Part shown: positions 32,780 through 45,539 of the stretch, in pieces
Numbering within the stretch: position 1 is the stretch's first letter
Layout: each line of letters opens with the position of its first letter
Origin: Gari tellinella
Taxonomy: Eukaryota > Mollusca > Bivalvia > Cardiida > Psammobiidae
Assembly (NCBI GenBank): GCA_922989275.2
Contig: OV277864.1
Span: 69,258,158-69,322,157 of the forward strand
Length of the DNA: 64,000 bases
Direction: 5' to 3'
Made by a program: the position numbers and the translations under genes
Notes under the pieces: generated by a model
The model's database searches: none
The model's input: the letters and a program-made list of their open reading frames with translations, nothing else
Told to the model about the DNA's origin: nothing

Positions 32780-32990
32780 CCCTTTACTGCATAGCTTATT
32801 TTAAGTATTGAAGACAGGCTTAAAGCAGGCTGAAATTAAAGCAGGACCCATTCTGCTTTACTTATAGTCTGCTTAACCTACGGTCTGCTTAGATAAAGGA
32901 TTTTTATTGTACATATTCATGACTGTACTAAGTTAAACTGTTTACTTGAGTAAAGGAATAAATTAAATGTGTTATCTGTGAAGTAAAGGG
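32780..32990. mobile_element. TTAA-flanked MITE (piggyBac-like), palindrome B copy
   Basis: Starts CCCTTTACT after TTAA (32776-32779) and ends AGTAAAGGG before TTGA, a decayed TTAA. The centre has AAAGCAGG/CTGCTTTACTT fold-back words. CCC-termini with TTAA sites suggest piggyBac. Confidence 0.65.
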
Positions 32991-33619
32991 TTGATGTAGG
33001 AAAACAGTTTTGGTATGTACCACAGGTTTGATTTACAGTCAGACCTGTATTTAATAGGCAGTCTGTTCCTCTACCATTGTTTTGTGGTTCTGGGGCTTAT
33101 TTGTCATGTTTTCTGTTTATTAGACCGCGATGCTCCCCTCTGCTGAGAGCTAAAGGGAAGGCGAATTGGTGGTTTTAATCCCAACAGGCTGCTTTGCAAT
33201 AAATGAGATTAGCCGAAATCATCTTCCTGAAATCATCATCATGAAATCTCATCATCCCTCATAATTTATGGGCGCTTGTTTCGCAGGTCCTGGTTAAATT
33301 AGCTTTTCAGGCAGACTCAACAATTTTACCGTCCGCACAATAGTTATGATCAACTAAAACATTGCTTTTCTTTTGTTTCCGGCGACCACTCGTCGATTTG
33401 CAAACCTTTACACTCTTGACTCGGTTTCTCGCCTCTAATTTTGTTAAATAACAAATAATGTCAGAGGTCGGGAAATACCTAGTTTTCGGAAAATCGGACA
33501 AGCCCGAAACAAGTCGAATTCGAATACCGATAAAGAACGAATGACGTCGAAATAACACGGAAACGCAGTGAAGCATTACATACCTAAGACATTAACTTAT
33601 AACGAACACGACCAAGATG

Positions 33620-34740
33620 AAGCACATGCAATCATTGACCAAATATTTAGCTAAAATGGAATAAAAACTGTTCCTGTTACAGAGTGGACAGGTCTAAAAT
33701 AAGGGCGAAGTAGCAAATTTTTAATAATTGAAGAACCATAACTCTAACATGCCTTCGGCGATTTGGGTATTTATACAACCGGACAAACATTTTATACAGA
33801 TATTATTTTTAGCAAATTTGGCGAAGATCCAATTAAAAGTGTTTGAGTGAGAAAGCGGACAAGCCTGAAACATGCAATGTTTAATCATTTAATAGGCAAT
33901 AATTCCAACATGCCTTGTGCGTTAATATGGTTGACCTAGATTTTAGTATACCAATAAACATTTCTTCAAGTTTTGTGAAAGCCCAATAAAAACTGTTTGT
34001 GTTAGATAGCGTGCAAGGTTGAGTCTGCAATGTTCAGTATTTGCTTTGTTTGCTGTGCTTTCAAAGGATCTCCCCTTATTCAGATTTATATAATTCACAA
34101 CAGCAGATGTTAAGTGCTTGTGTGGCGGCTGTAAAAAGTCGCCCCGTACTTCATTCTCAGTGTTGTTATACTTTCTGGTCCGTTGGAATCATTGATTTCA
34201 GCGCATTTACAGTTGAAAGTTGAATTCCGCTTAAGCTGGTGCTAGGGGGCGTGAGCACTGTTGCATATTTCAGTATTGCTCATGAACAGACTCAATTAAA
34301 CCGAGTCTGCAATTTTCAGTATTTGCTTTGTTTTCTGTGCTTTCAAAGGATCTTCCCTTATTCAGATTTTTGAAACTGTCCTTTCTAATAATACTTAATG
34401 GGCAATAATGGACATACCTTATGCGATTTTAACAGTGATTAAAAGTGACCTACATTTTATATTGATAACCATTTTCAGCAAGTTTGATGAAGATCCGATA
34501 AAAAAAAGTGTTTGTGTTAGAGAACAAAAAAGGCTAAAACAGTCAGTTTTAAATGATTAAAGGGAAATTACTCAGAATTACCGGATGCGATTTTAGCAGT
34601 GATCAAATTAGAACTAGATTTTATATTAATAAAAATTTTCAGCAAGTTTGATGAAGATCCAATGAAAAGTGTTTATGTTAGATAGCAAAATATGCTGAAA
34701 CATTCATTCTAAAAACTTAAAGGGCAAAACTCAGACATGT
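33620..34740 (+). repeat. ~163-bp satellite-like tandem array, left part
   Basis: Units contain GCAAGTTTGATGAAGATCC, GTGTTTGTGTTAGAGAGC-like and GCAATAACTCAGACATG-like words. The array is cut at 34740 by the 34746-40303 element and resumes at 40309. Confidence 0.8.
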
Positions 34741-34745
34741 ATTAT
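34741..34745 (+). other. Target duplication ATTAT, left
   Basis: ATTAT immediately before the terminal AGTAGAGGGCAT; the same five bases follow the right end at 40304-40308. Satellite units elsewhere read CATG..TTATGCGATTTT here, fitting a pre-insertion site. Confidence 0.8.
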
Positions 34746-36249
34746 AGTAGAGGGCATTTAAAAATTTTGGGGAAAAAAAATGCACAGAAATGATGTTTGT
34801 GTTTTCATATGCTCCAATATGTACCGAATGACAGAAAAAAAAGTCTAGGAAAATCAAACGATGCGAAATATGATTTTTTGGGGTAAAATGATTGAATTGA
34901 TAAACGAAAATGATAATTTTTGGAATTTCCATACTGTGACCGTGGGTATTAACATTAAGGCTTCAAATCTGCAAATTAGACCGGCAGTTATATCCTCTGT
35001 GGAATAGAAATAATTAGGATATATAAAACTTTCCAAAAATGATTCTTTTTGGGTGAAAATCATGAAAATATTAAACAAAACCCCAATTTTTTTAGATTTT
35101 AGTAGAGCTTCCCTGGTGTCAAACATCCAAATAAAGGAAAAGATGCACAGAAATAGTTTTTGTGTTTTCATATGGTACAGCATGTACCAAATAACCGAAG
35201 AAAAATCTAGGAAAATCAAACTATGCGAAATATGTTTTTTGAGGCAAAATTGTTGAAATAATAAATGAAAACGCCAATTTTAGGGATTTCAGTACTGTGT
35301 CGTTGGTTATCATTATAAAAGCTCCAAATTTACAGGCTAGATACTTATACATCTCTATTGTGAAATAGTATTATTAAGGATAGTTAAAACTTTGAAAAAT
35401 GAATTTTGGGGTAAAATTGTTGAAATAATGAATGAAAACGCGAATTTTTGGGATTTCCCTACTGTGAACGTGGATATCAATATAAATACACCAAATATGC
35501 AGGTTAGACAAAAATCACTTTTACTGTGTAATGGTACTAGTAAGGATAAATAAAACTTTCAAAAAACTGTTTTTTTTGGTTAAATTGTCAAAATATTAAA
35601 CCAAAATCACCAATTTTGGGGATTTTCGTAGACAATCCCTGCCATCAAAATCAAAAGTGATTTATGTGTTATCATATGCTTTAATATGTACAAACTAATA
35701 GAAAAACCATCTAGGAAAATCATTCAATACCAAATATGGTGTTTTGGGGTAAAATCGTTGAAAAATAAAATGTAAATGAGCTTTTTCGGGATTTTACTAC
35801 TGTGATGGTGGCTATTAAAATAAAAGCTCCAAATCTACAGGTTAAACAAATATTCAATTGCGCTGTGGAATGGTACTGATAAAGATGAATAAACTGTCAA
35901 AAAACTGATTATGCAGTAAAGTTGTTATAATAATTAAAAAAAAAACACCAATTTTCGAGATTTTAACAGAGATCTCCTGACCTGAAAATTCCAAATAAGC
36001 CTTATAAGCAAATAAAGAGAAAAGTATTGAGAATTGATTTATATGTTTTAGTATGTTTCAATATGTATTAAATAACAGCAAAATAAAGGAAACTCCAACA
36101 AAGCCAAATATGACTTTTCGGGGTAAACTTGTTAAAAAATTTAGTTTAAATTTGAATTTTTGGAATGCTTAGATATAAATGTAAAAGCTTCAAATTTACA
36201 GGTAAGACACATTTTACTTTGTACTGTAGGCTATACTCACTCTGATTTG

Positions 36250-37516
36250 GGTCCTCAAATGATATATATTCTTGTTCCGCATACAATTAGGGTTAAGTAA
36301 CAACCTATATTCGGATCGTACACAATAAGGGTTAAATTACAGCATTTTGACAATTAAACCAGTGTACTAGCTTAGAGGCAGCATTTAAAATACCGCTTGT
36401 CAAATCAGAGTGTGCACTGATAGTAGACAATAAGCACCACAAAACGAATATTGAATGTTATTGACCTGGTGATATATACACTATCAGTTATTTCATATAT
36501 ATAGCAAGCACTGTTAGATCAATTAATTACATAAATTACATGTACGATGTATGCCCAATGTGCGTATACTATGATTTGCTGATATTTCATACAGTTGTCA
36601 GATTCCATTATTACAGCTCAAAGTACAGGATAGCTCATGTCTAACATGTCTAACCAACATCAGAACCAACCAGTTTTGCGCAGAAAATCCAACATGGCAG
36701 AAAATTGTTCGTTCGTTTATGTTTTGATTTTTTTTATTGGTGGAGGGGGTGTATTTTTCCAAAACCCTATATATTTATAAATTGTTATGTGTGATTTTGG
36801 ATAAACTAGTTACATATCTCATTTAAAAGGACTGTGTCAAGCCTATTGATTTGGAGTTTTTATTATTAATTCATATCCTCCCCCATATACGGAAATTAAA
36901 AAGTTGCTGTTTTATGTATTTTTTAATGTTTCCCTCAAAAAGTTATTTTCAAACTTTGTATTTATCATCTTTAGAAGATGTTGTTTTGGAAAGAATATAT
37001 AACTTATTTGTGCATTTGAAGCTTTACTGGTCATATCCACAGTCATATAGTCAAACAACTGGGCTTGACGTGTCAAAGGTCAGCAGAGTCCATTTTTAAG
37101 GAGAGCAGCATTCCGCATGTTCTCCGACCATTTTTATACAATCAAGATTAGTATAATTATTAGATACAAATGAAGGCGATATTATTGTTAGCACTTTAGA
37201 GCAGTAGGTAAATATAGGTACACAGAGTGTTTTGCGATATAATTATTTTAATAAGCGTAGGTTCGAATCCCGCGTCGACCTCAAACTTTTTTTAATCTAA
37301 AATGAATTATCTAATTTCATACTGTGTGATTATACTAACCATTTATACACATGTTCGTCAAATTTTGGGCAGGGGTGCATGGATTTCTAGCCCTATATTA
37401 GCCATACTTTCACAAAACAAATCGATGATAAAATATGAATATCAGTTTAAGTTTTAGTCACTTTCTTCAGGAGGCTTTCTGCATTACCTTAATGCAATGT
37501 AATTATATAATCTTTA
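36250..37516. other. Interior of the long-TIR element
   Basis: AT-rich, with small frames only (for example 36851-37099) that match no family. At 37259-37283 is GTAGGTTCGAATCCCGCGTC, a B-box-like word of a tRNA-derived fragment. Confidence 0.4.
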
Positions 37517-37770
37517 ATATTGTTTTGGCAAAACAATATCATAGGTTGCTGCGAGATTCGAACCCGTGCTTGATAAAATGTTATCCGATCATATACTTCT
37601 ACCTACGTCTTATCCACTACGTTATGTTTCCAATAACTAATTCGTTTATTTGTACCGATAACCAAACATTTTCCTTTAAAACTTGACACGGGGACATCTG
37701 AAATGCTGATCTACCTTATAAATGGACTCGGCCACCCTTTGACACGTCAGACCTAGTTGTTTGACTATAG
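37517..37770 (-). repeat. tRNA-derived SINE-like repeat, copy 2
   Basis: The minus strand has GTAGTGGATAAGACGTAGG then GGTTCGAATCTCGCAGC, and ends in the GACACGTCAGACCTAGTTGT region shared with 12610-12650. Same family as 12385-12655. Confidence 0.65.
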
Positions 37771-40303
37771 TAATGAAATTCAAAATGGTAGTTATCCTTA
37801 CTTATAAAAAGTTTCCATTTATGTATTTGTCTTAACTATAATTTTAAGTTTTACATTTATGTTATATTGCTCTAACAATATACTGAAGATATTGTCTTTT
37901 TGTTTAACTATTATAAGTTAGACATGTATATTACTTCATTGAAACTTATATAACTATGCTAACAAATACACTGTAGTGCCTTGAAGGTCACATCCAATGC
38001 CACTGTAAAAATCCTCAGTGAAAACTGTTTTCGTTTAACTTATATCTTATCACCAAAATTTATTAATTTTAGAAATCATAATTTATTTGTACTAGTGCTA
38101 TAGGCTTTATTTCATGGTGCCTGTTGCCTTTTAAATGGATTTGGAGCTTTTTTAATCATATTTAAAGTCACAATACATTAAAAACATGTGTCTATTTAAA
38201 TGTTTTACCGGTTGATTTGTCTTTACTTTAACTAAGCTACATTAAAATGGTGTATGTGTGTAAGTTATAGACTTTGAACGTTTGGTTTCATATCTAAGGT
38301 CACCGTAGTGAAGTGAAAAGATAAGGGTTTTCATTTTAAAGCTTAATTCATCCTTAATAGTACAAGGCTACAGTGCACAGTAATATGTATCTTACCTGTA
38401 AATGTGTAGCTTCTATATTCCTGTCTAAGGCCATAGTGTGAAATTTCCAAAAACATGCATTTACATTAATTGTTTTAATCAGTATACCCCAAAATTTATA
38501 TTTGGCTTTGTTGGATTTTCCTAGATTGTTTTACAAACAAGAATTGGTGATTTTGGTTTAATATTTTGATAATTTTACCCCCCAAAACCGTTTTTGAAAC
38601 CTTTATTTATCCTAACAAGGACCATTCTAAAGTAGATATGAATATTTGTCTAGCTTGGATATTTGGAGTTTTTATAGTGATATCCATGGTCACAGAAAGG
38701 AATCCCAAAAATTAGCGATTTCAGTTATTATTTCAACCATTTTACCAAAAAATCATATTTCGGATTCTTTGATTTTCCTACATTATTTGTCTGTTATTTG
38801 GTACATATTGAAACATATCATTACTGATAAATCAATTCTGTGCATCTTTTCCATTAGTTTGATTTCAATCTCAAAGTCTGTCAAAAATCCCCAAAATATG
38901 AAATTTTGGTTAAATAATTTTACGATTTCACCCCAATTTTTTTTTAAAGTTGTATTTATCTTAACTAGGGCCATTCAACTGTAGACATGAATATTTGTGC
39001 AGCCTGTAGATTTCGAGATTCTATATTGGTATCCTCGATCACAGAAGGGAAATCCCAAAAATTAGTGATTTTAGTTATTATTTAAACCATTTTACCCAAA
39101 ATCATATTTTGCATCGTTTAATTTTCCTAGACTTTTTGTCTGTTATTTGGGTACATATTTAAGCAAATAATAACATATAAATCAACTCTGTGCACCTTTT
39201 CCTTTACTAGCTTTTAGATGTCAGGGTCTGTTTGAAATCCTCAAAATTTGTGTTTTTTGTTTGATATTTTGACAATTTCACCCTAAAAATAAGCTTTTTG
39301 AAAATTTTATTTATCTTAACAAGTACCAATCCACAGTTTACACGAGTATTTGTATAGCCTGTAGATTTCGAGCATTTATATCGATATTCTCCATCACAGA
39401 AGGGAAATCCCAAAAATTAGCGATTTCAGTTATTATTTCAACCATTTTACCCAAAAAACATAGTTTGCATTGTTTGATTTTCCTAGACTATTTGTCTGTT
39501 ATTTGGTACACATTTAAGCAGATAATAACGTATAAATCAACTCTGTGCATCATTTCCTTTACTTGCTTTTAGATGTCAGGGTCTGTTTGAAATCCTCAAA
39601 ATTTGTGATTTTGGTTTAATATTTTGACAATTTCACCCCAAAATCATTTTTTTGAAAATTTTATTTATCTGAACAAGTACTATTCCACAGCTGACATGAA
39701 TATTTGTCTAGCCTGTAGATTTCGAGATTTTATATCGATATCCTCGATCACAGAAGGGAAATCCCAAAAATTAGCGATTTCAGTTATTATTTCAACCATT
39801 TTACCCCAAAATCATATTTCGCATCGTTTGATTTTCCTAGACTTTTTGTCTGTTATTTGGTACATATTTAGGCAAATAATAACATATAAATCAACTCTGT
39901 GCAACATTTCCTTTATTTGCTATGAGAAGTCAGGGTCTGTTTGAAATCCTCAAATTTGTGATTTTGGTTTAATATTTTGACAATTTCACCCCAAAAATCA
40001 GTTTTTTGGAAATTTTATCTATCTTAACAAGTACCGTTCCCCAGCTGACATTAATATTTGTGTAGCCTGCAGATTTCAAGCTTTTATATTGATTTCTACG
40101 ATCGCAGTTTGGAAATCCCAAAAATTCGTGCTTTCACCTATTATTTTAGCCATTTTACCCCAAAAATCATATTTTGCATCGTTTGATTTTCCTAGACTTT
40201 TTTTCAGTCATTCGGTACATATCGGAGCATATGAAAACACAAGAATCAATTCTGTGCATTTTTTTTCCTTTATTTCGATTTTTGACGCTAGATGCCCTCT
40301 ACT

Positions 40304-40308
40304 ATTAT
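40304..40308 (+). other. Target duplication ATTAT, right
   Basis: See the left partner at 34741. The satellite continues as GCGATTTTAGTACTAATCAA. Confidence 0.8.
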
Positions 40309-40440
40309 GCGATTTTAGTACTAATCAAACTGGACATAGATATTTTATTAATAACAATTATCAGCAAAGTTTGGTGAAGATCCGATAAAAACTGTTTGTG
40401 TTAGGGAGCAAAAGAGGCTGAAACAGTAATTTTTTACACT
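40309..40440 (+). repeat. ~163-bp satellite, continuation after the insertion
   Basis: One partial unit: GCGATTTTAGTACTAATCAA, GCAAAGTTTGGTGAAGATCC, GTTTGTGTTAGGGAGCAAAA. Confidence 0.8.
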
Positions 40441-41701
40441 TTTTGAGTCATATCACCTCACATTTAGAGACTTATTCACATATGTCGTAAATAAAAGAAA
40501 TTTAAACCATAGCAGTATTATGGATTAGATTTCAACATATTTCTGATAATGTGAATATTGCCTCAAATCAAAAGCTCTGTAAACAAACAAAAAAATCTGG
40601 TATTGAATTTACTACTGTTTGTAATCAATTGTGTAAAGGTGAATAAACTGCATTCTATATTAAAAGTATACTGGTCCTCTAAGACTCATCAAATGTTTCA
40701 AATTATTTTATTCAATGGCACTCTGATTGGTTATCTCCATCTATCACATTCCAGTTCTAATCTATGATATGACATTTTCAGCTTAGCTAGTGCATGTCTG
40801 AATTATGGTACCGTAATTTCACAAAGATAATGTTGCAGGTCAAAATATTATATTGTGCGATAAAAAGAAGCCCTGGCAGAGTCACTCTAGATTATTAATA
40901 GCTTTGACATATTCTACAAATGTACCTGCCGATAGTGAATTGTCAGTTTGTTAACACGTCGCACTTTTTTAATAATTTCAAGTATTCACGAGCATTAGCT
41001 AATTGTGCAATTAATAAAGTGTTACTATATAGTTACAACGCATTTTATAACGTTTTTTTATCAGACATTTATAATTTGGACGTTTCTGACACATACAAAG
41101 TTTCTTCTGTTTTGCAGTCCCTTACTCTATTTAGAGCAACATGGAATTTATGCCTGGCAGCTCTACACTCATCGACAAACCAAAGCTGATCCACATTGAT
41201 AGCACGTTCAAGTTTTACATTAAAAAGTGGCATTCTCACATTAAGTATAACATTTAATATTCATCACATGATATATCGTTCAAATTTCCAATAACACATT
41301 TAAAGCCGCATTGTGTTTTTGAGAAACCTGCATAAAACGGTTGTTTGGGGTCCCATTTGAACTACGTGGGACGTGATTCTTTCACAAAAACCGGCTTTAT
41401 CTAAGAAATTCGCTTTTTAAATTTTATTTATAATATTTTGGTGCTGCACAAATTAAAAAGCCTCCCTTGTGAATGAAAAGAATGACAACTCTGTTAATAC
41501 AGGGCTCCAGATAACGGAAGTATTTCGAAAACTAAAATCTTTATTTCTGCTTTTAAACCCAATGTTGTCATACTCATTAAAAGTGTTTCGAAGAGACGGT
41601 TTAATCAGTAGTAACACCATAGCATTCGGTGCTGAAATGAGTGAGAAAATGTTAGATTAGTTCAGATTACTCCCGCTTACATACTTATCTGGAATATCTG
41701 G
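40441..41701. other. Non-coding, nothing recognised
   Basis: AT-rich; no supported gene, RNA or repeat. Confidence 0.4.
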
Positions 41702-41705
41702 TTAA

Positions 41706-41907
41706 CCCTTATTCTGCTGCACAGACGTCCGCTTTGACATTGTCGTCTGCAAAATATGTTCAGTTTAGATTTATTCATTGTTTTAATTAAACAAACCTTA
41801 AGACGAGTGTCAAACAGTGTGGATCCAGATGAGACACCGCGTTACGGGGCGTCTTTCTAGATTCAAACAGTTTTTAAACTCCGTAAAGTTACGAACAGGG
41901 CACAGGG
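41706..41907. mobile_element. 202-bp TTAA-flanked MITE (piggyBac-like) carrying PAL-A
   Basis: TTAA at 41702-41705 and 41908-41911; ends CCCTTATTCTG and CAGGG. A PAL-A palindrome occupies 41811-41872. TTAA target sites with CCC..GGG ends point to piggyBac. Confidence 0.75.
41811..41872. repeat. PAL-A palindrome
   Basis: CAAACAGTGTGGATCCAGAT then GAGACACCGCG; right arm GGGGCGTCTTTCTAGATTC then AAACAG, moderately decayed. Confidence 0.85.
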
Positions 41908-41989
41908 TTAAACACTATGAGATCCAGTGAATCGTGTAAATTTTATTCACTGGGGGTAAACGATTAAATTTTTTTACGGGAATCTGAGC

Positions 41990-42975
41990 TTGCTGAAAAT
42001 GACTGTTTCAGCCTTGTCCGCTCTCTAACTCAAACACTTCTTTTTGGATCTTCACCAAACTTGCCACAAGTGTTTATTAGTATAGAATCGAGTCCAGATT
42101 CAATAACTAGCAAAATCGCATGAGACATGTCTGAGTTATTGCCCTTGAAAAATTAAAAAATTAAATTTTTAGTCATTCAAGGGCAATAACTCCAACATGC
42201 CTTGTGCGATTTTAGTAGTTAAGATGACTGACCTAGATTTAATATTAATAAACATTTTCAACAAGTTTGGTGAATATCTGATATAAACTGTAACATGTGT
42301 TAGAAAGCAAAAAATGCTGAAACAGTCATTTTTAAATACTTAAAGGGCCAAAACTCAGAAATGCCACATGCGATTTTTGTAATAATCAAACTTGACCTAA
42401 ATCTTATATAACTAAATATTTTCAGCAAGTTTAGTGAATATCCGATAAAATCTGTATGTGTTAGGGTGCAAAAATGACTGAAACCGTCATTTTTTATTAA
42501 TAACAAGGCAATAACTCAGATATACCTTATGTGATTTTAGTAGTAATCATATTAAACCTTGATTTTATATCAATAAACATTTTCAGCAAGTTTGGTGACG
42601 ATCAAATAAAACGTATTTGTGTTTGAGAGCAAAACTTGCTGAAAACAGTCATTTTGTAATACATAAAGGGCAAAAAATCAGATATGCCACATGCGATTTT
42701 AGTAATAATCAAACTAGACCTAAATTTTATATGAATAAATATTTTCAGCATGTTTGGTGAATATCCGATAAAAGCTGTTTGTTTTAGAGTGCAAAAATGA
42801 CTGAAACAGTCATTTTTTATTAATTAACAGGCAAAAAACTCAAAAAAACCTTATGCGATTTTAGTAGTAATCAAACCAACCCTTGATTTTATATCAATAA
42901 ACATTTTCAGCAAGTTTGTGGAAGATCGGATAAAAAACAGTTGAGTTAGAGAGCGGACAAAAAAGTGTGACAGTC
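41990..42975 (+). repeat. ~163-bp satellite array with one inverted unit
   Basis: GATTTTAGTAGTAATCAAAC-like words recur at about 42207, 42371, 42533, 42694 and 42857 (161-164 bp). The first unit (41990-42155) is inverted, with the junction at TTGCCCTTGAA..TTCAAGGGCAA (about 42140-42190). Confidence 0.85.
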
Positions 42976-44117
42976 TAACTGACTGATGGATGGACGGGCG
43001 GAGGTAGATACGGTTGCCCCCAGTGAAGTTGATTTCTGCTGTATCACGTGATACTAAGCCTTGTGGTTATGTTAATTACAGACGTTCTATTTTCGGCTTG
43101 TTATAAATTTAAATCGCCCTTTTTGATGATTTAGGTCCGTCTTCATTTTTTCATAGATCAGTTTGGCCCATAAGAATGTTCAAACATTATCATTAACCGT
43201 TATTGTATTTCAGGCATTAAAGGAAAACGGACAGCTGATGACAATATGGTCTTAGATCCTAGATTTTATCCTAAAAGCAACATTCATGAAGGTCCTGCAA
43301 TTATTACTCATCGATAAGGTACGAAAAAGATCGATTTACTGCATACAGGTAAGCTATCGCTAATTGGAACGGTCGCCGCCATATTGGCAAAGCTATCATT
43401 CGGAACCCTCGATTTTTATCCATTTTGTGACGACACAAAGGCCTAAACGCTGATTGGCTCTTTCACTCAACCACTGTAACTTGGACGGACAGTTCACACT
43501 TCGTCAGTAAAGGTAACGGCAAGCTTAATTCAAGGTCGCATACAGTTAAAAAAAAGATAATAGATAGATGGTATATTCATATTGATTATGATGAACTTGA
43601 AAGGTCGTGTAGATCCAGATACGATCAGAAGCTATCGTTAATCGGCTTAGAGAAATGTCCGTTCCAATTCCCAGCTATAGAATCTGGGAAAACAATCCTG
43701 CGAAATGGCTAACAGTAGAGTATGGCGACATCCCTATTACCTTGATTGATGATTATAATTATTAGATCTAGATCTACAATAAAAAACAATCTGATAATCA
43801 GTGCGATATTGTGCTGATCTAGACCTAAATGTTGAACTGGCTTAGATCTACCAACTCGTTTACAAATCAACAGTTCAGCAACAGTTTGGATCCAAATGAG
43901 ATATTGAGAAACTCTGTGATTGAGACCTGGATGTACGAAAGTTCCCGGATGTTGCGATACCGATAATAAATGGTCTATTTTCTAAAAAATTATGTCCGAT
44001 TGAGGAGCAGAACCGATGTTAAACGTCACGGAAAATTCATAACAGACCAGAAAAATAATTTTATCCCCCTTATTTTATTAAATAAAACGTAATATCTCAT
44101 CCGTTTTGTACTGGGTG
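42976..44117. other. Non-coding; degenerate PAL-A half near 43879
   Basis: Contains CAACAGTTTGGATCC at about 43880 without an opposing arm. GCCGCCATATTGG near 43375 and GATTGGCT near 43452 are promoter-like words, with no gene attached that I can see. Confidence 0.35.
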
Positions 44118-44157
44118 CAGAGACAGTGTATAGCCATATGGCTATACACTGTCTCTG
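44118..44157. repeat. 40-bp perfect palindrome
   Basis: CAGAGACAGTGTATAGCCAT followed directly by its exact reverse complement. No loop. Confidence 0.97.
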
Positions 44158-44510
44158 ACTGGATGTTATAAAAATCGGCACATGTATTATCGTCTTTATC
44201 TGCTCGTGTTTTAGTCGTAGCCCCGTAAAAAACGAAGATATCCTGGAGCCGATGTTTATGATTAATATTTACGGAAATATTAACAGATAAGACTAAATAT
44301 ATCAGAGAAACTTTTTTCGAAAGTCACAGGGCTTCGATGCCTTTATTCACAACCAGTATGCAAATATTATCAAGAGTATCCGTGCCCGATTCCGGTGTCC
44401 TATGAGATTTGCCTGATATACGCTACCTCAAGTATGGCTGGATTAAGCACTAATAGCTCGAACTTTTGATGGTTCTGCTATGCACTCATTGTCACCAAGA
44501 CACCCAATCG

Positions 44511-44732
44511 TCATTTCATTTGTTCTGCAGCAAGTATTAACCTCCTTTGTATGCATTTAAACACAAGTATTGCAGTCGCAAATTCGTCCGGCGAATGCGC
44601 TTTCACTTCGCCCGACCCGTCGTAGTCTCTGTCTTCTAATATTACATTCTCTGATACTTTAGGATCGAAATCGTAACACTGAAGTTTTAAAGTGTTTTTA
44701 CCTTCCTCCACATGTCCAATTTTTCTCAGTAT
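44511..44732 (-). CDS. Candidate coding exon, unknown product
   Basis: The minus strand is open from about 44732 to a TGA at 44511-44513 (no ATG in frame). It reads EEGKNTLKLQCYDFDP.. then EDRDYDGSGEVKAHSPDEF and ends AAEQMK. The composition is charged and soluble-looking, unlike nearby AT-rich noise, and the adjacent 44760-44870 is GC-rich. I do not recognise the family. It could be a last exon or a pseudogene piece. Confidence 0.25.
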   Translation of the reverse strand: MLRKIGHVEEGKNTLKLQCYDFDPKVSENVILEDRDYDGSGEVKAHSPDEFATAILVFKCIQRRLILAAEQMK

Positions 44733-44759
44733 TTCAGTTTATTAATGTTATCGATGTAA

Positions 44760-44880
44760 ATTCCGCGCACTCTACGGCATTCCCGGTTAGACTCGCTATA
44801 ACCGGAAGGTCGCGGAAGGCCTTAGTTACGTCACACATGTAAACAAAATGGCGGCCCCCATGGTCGCTTGCAGTCATATA
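44760..44880. promoter_or_regulatory. GC-richer, promoter-like segment
   Basis: Contains ACCGGAAG (ETS-like), TTACGTCA (CRE-like) and AAATGGCGGCC in about 100 bp, amid AT-rich DNA. A frame MAAPMVACSHISQS.. starts at 44848 but soon becomes low-complexity. It could instead be part of a dispersed repeat. Confidence 0.3.
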
Positions 44881-45539
44881 TCACAAAGTTTAAACGGCTC
44901 TAACTACTTCATTTTTTATTATTTTTCAAAATTTCAAAGGCAGAAGGCGATTTTTTTTCAATATCTTTCATTTAAAAGATATTTATCACCAGCTGTCCAT
45001 TTCCCTTTAAGAAAAGGTCTGAAAACACAATGGGACTTTAAAAGGGTATCTTCGCTTGGTAAATTATCTTGAAAGTTTCGCGTTTATCTTCCAAAATCAG
45101 TTATAAGCTACCTTTTCAAAGTGTGACATAGTATTCTATCGTTTTTAAAAACACTTTTAAGACCAAAAGATATAACACAATGATTAGAAAACATATTGGG
45201 GTCATGGACGTCAAAAGAGCCAATTTGGCAAAAAGTTCTTGACTTGACTTGTTACTACATATAATTCTTACAAATCAATTGTAAGTGTTTCTTAGAAAGT
45301 ATGGACTTATTGTTAGTGTTTCATTTTTCGTGTTTAAATGACTCATATATTGTGCAACTACCTGTATAAAGCATTGCATTCCGGTATTGTATCAGGGCCG
45401 GTATCTCAAAAGATTCTTAGATAAATTAGTATATAAGATAAACTTTTTATTGTATTAGTTTTAGACAATTTCAACTAAGCATTTGATTATTTACTGTAAG
45501 AAAATGAAGAAAACTAAATATAGTTCTTAGAAAATGAAG

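Larger units (their letters stand above)
34746..40303. mobile_element. 5.56-kb non-autonomous transposon with long repetitive TIRs
   Basis: Termini AGTAGAGGGCAT and ATGCCCTCTACT. The left TIR (about 34746-36230) and right TIR (about 38400-40303) are inverted relatives made of ~355-bp subunits, marked by the word TTTGATTTTCCTAGACT near 38768, 39118, 39473, 39828 and 40180 (right) and by its reverse complement near 34843, 35206, 35712 and 36085 (left). The 2.2-kb middle holds a SINE-like repeat and a tRNA-like B box but no transposase. The superfamily is undetermined. Confidence 0.85.

Noticed and set aside
34854..35219. 121-residue minus-strand frame in the left TIR
   Set aside because: Lies in the ~355-bp subrepeats; homologous frames in the right TIR are broken at different places, so not coding.
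36851..37099. Possible transposase piece in the long-TIR element
   Set aside because: Low-complexity hydrophobic translation of AT-rich DNA; no catalytic motif.
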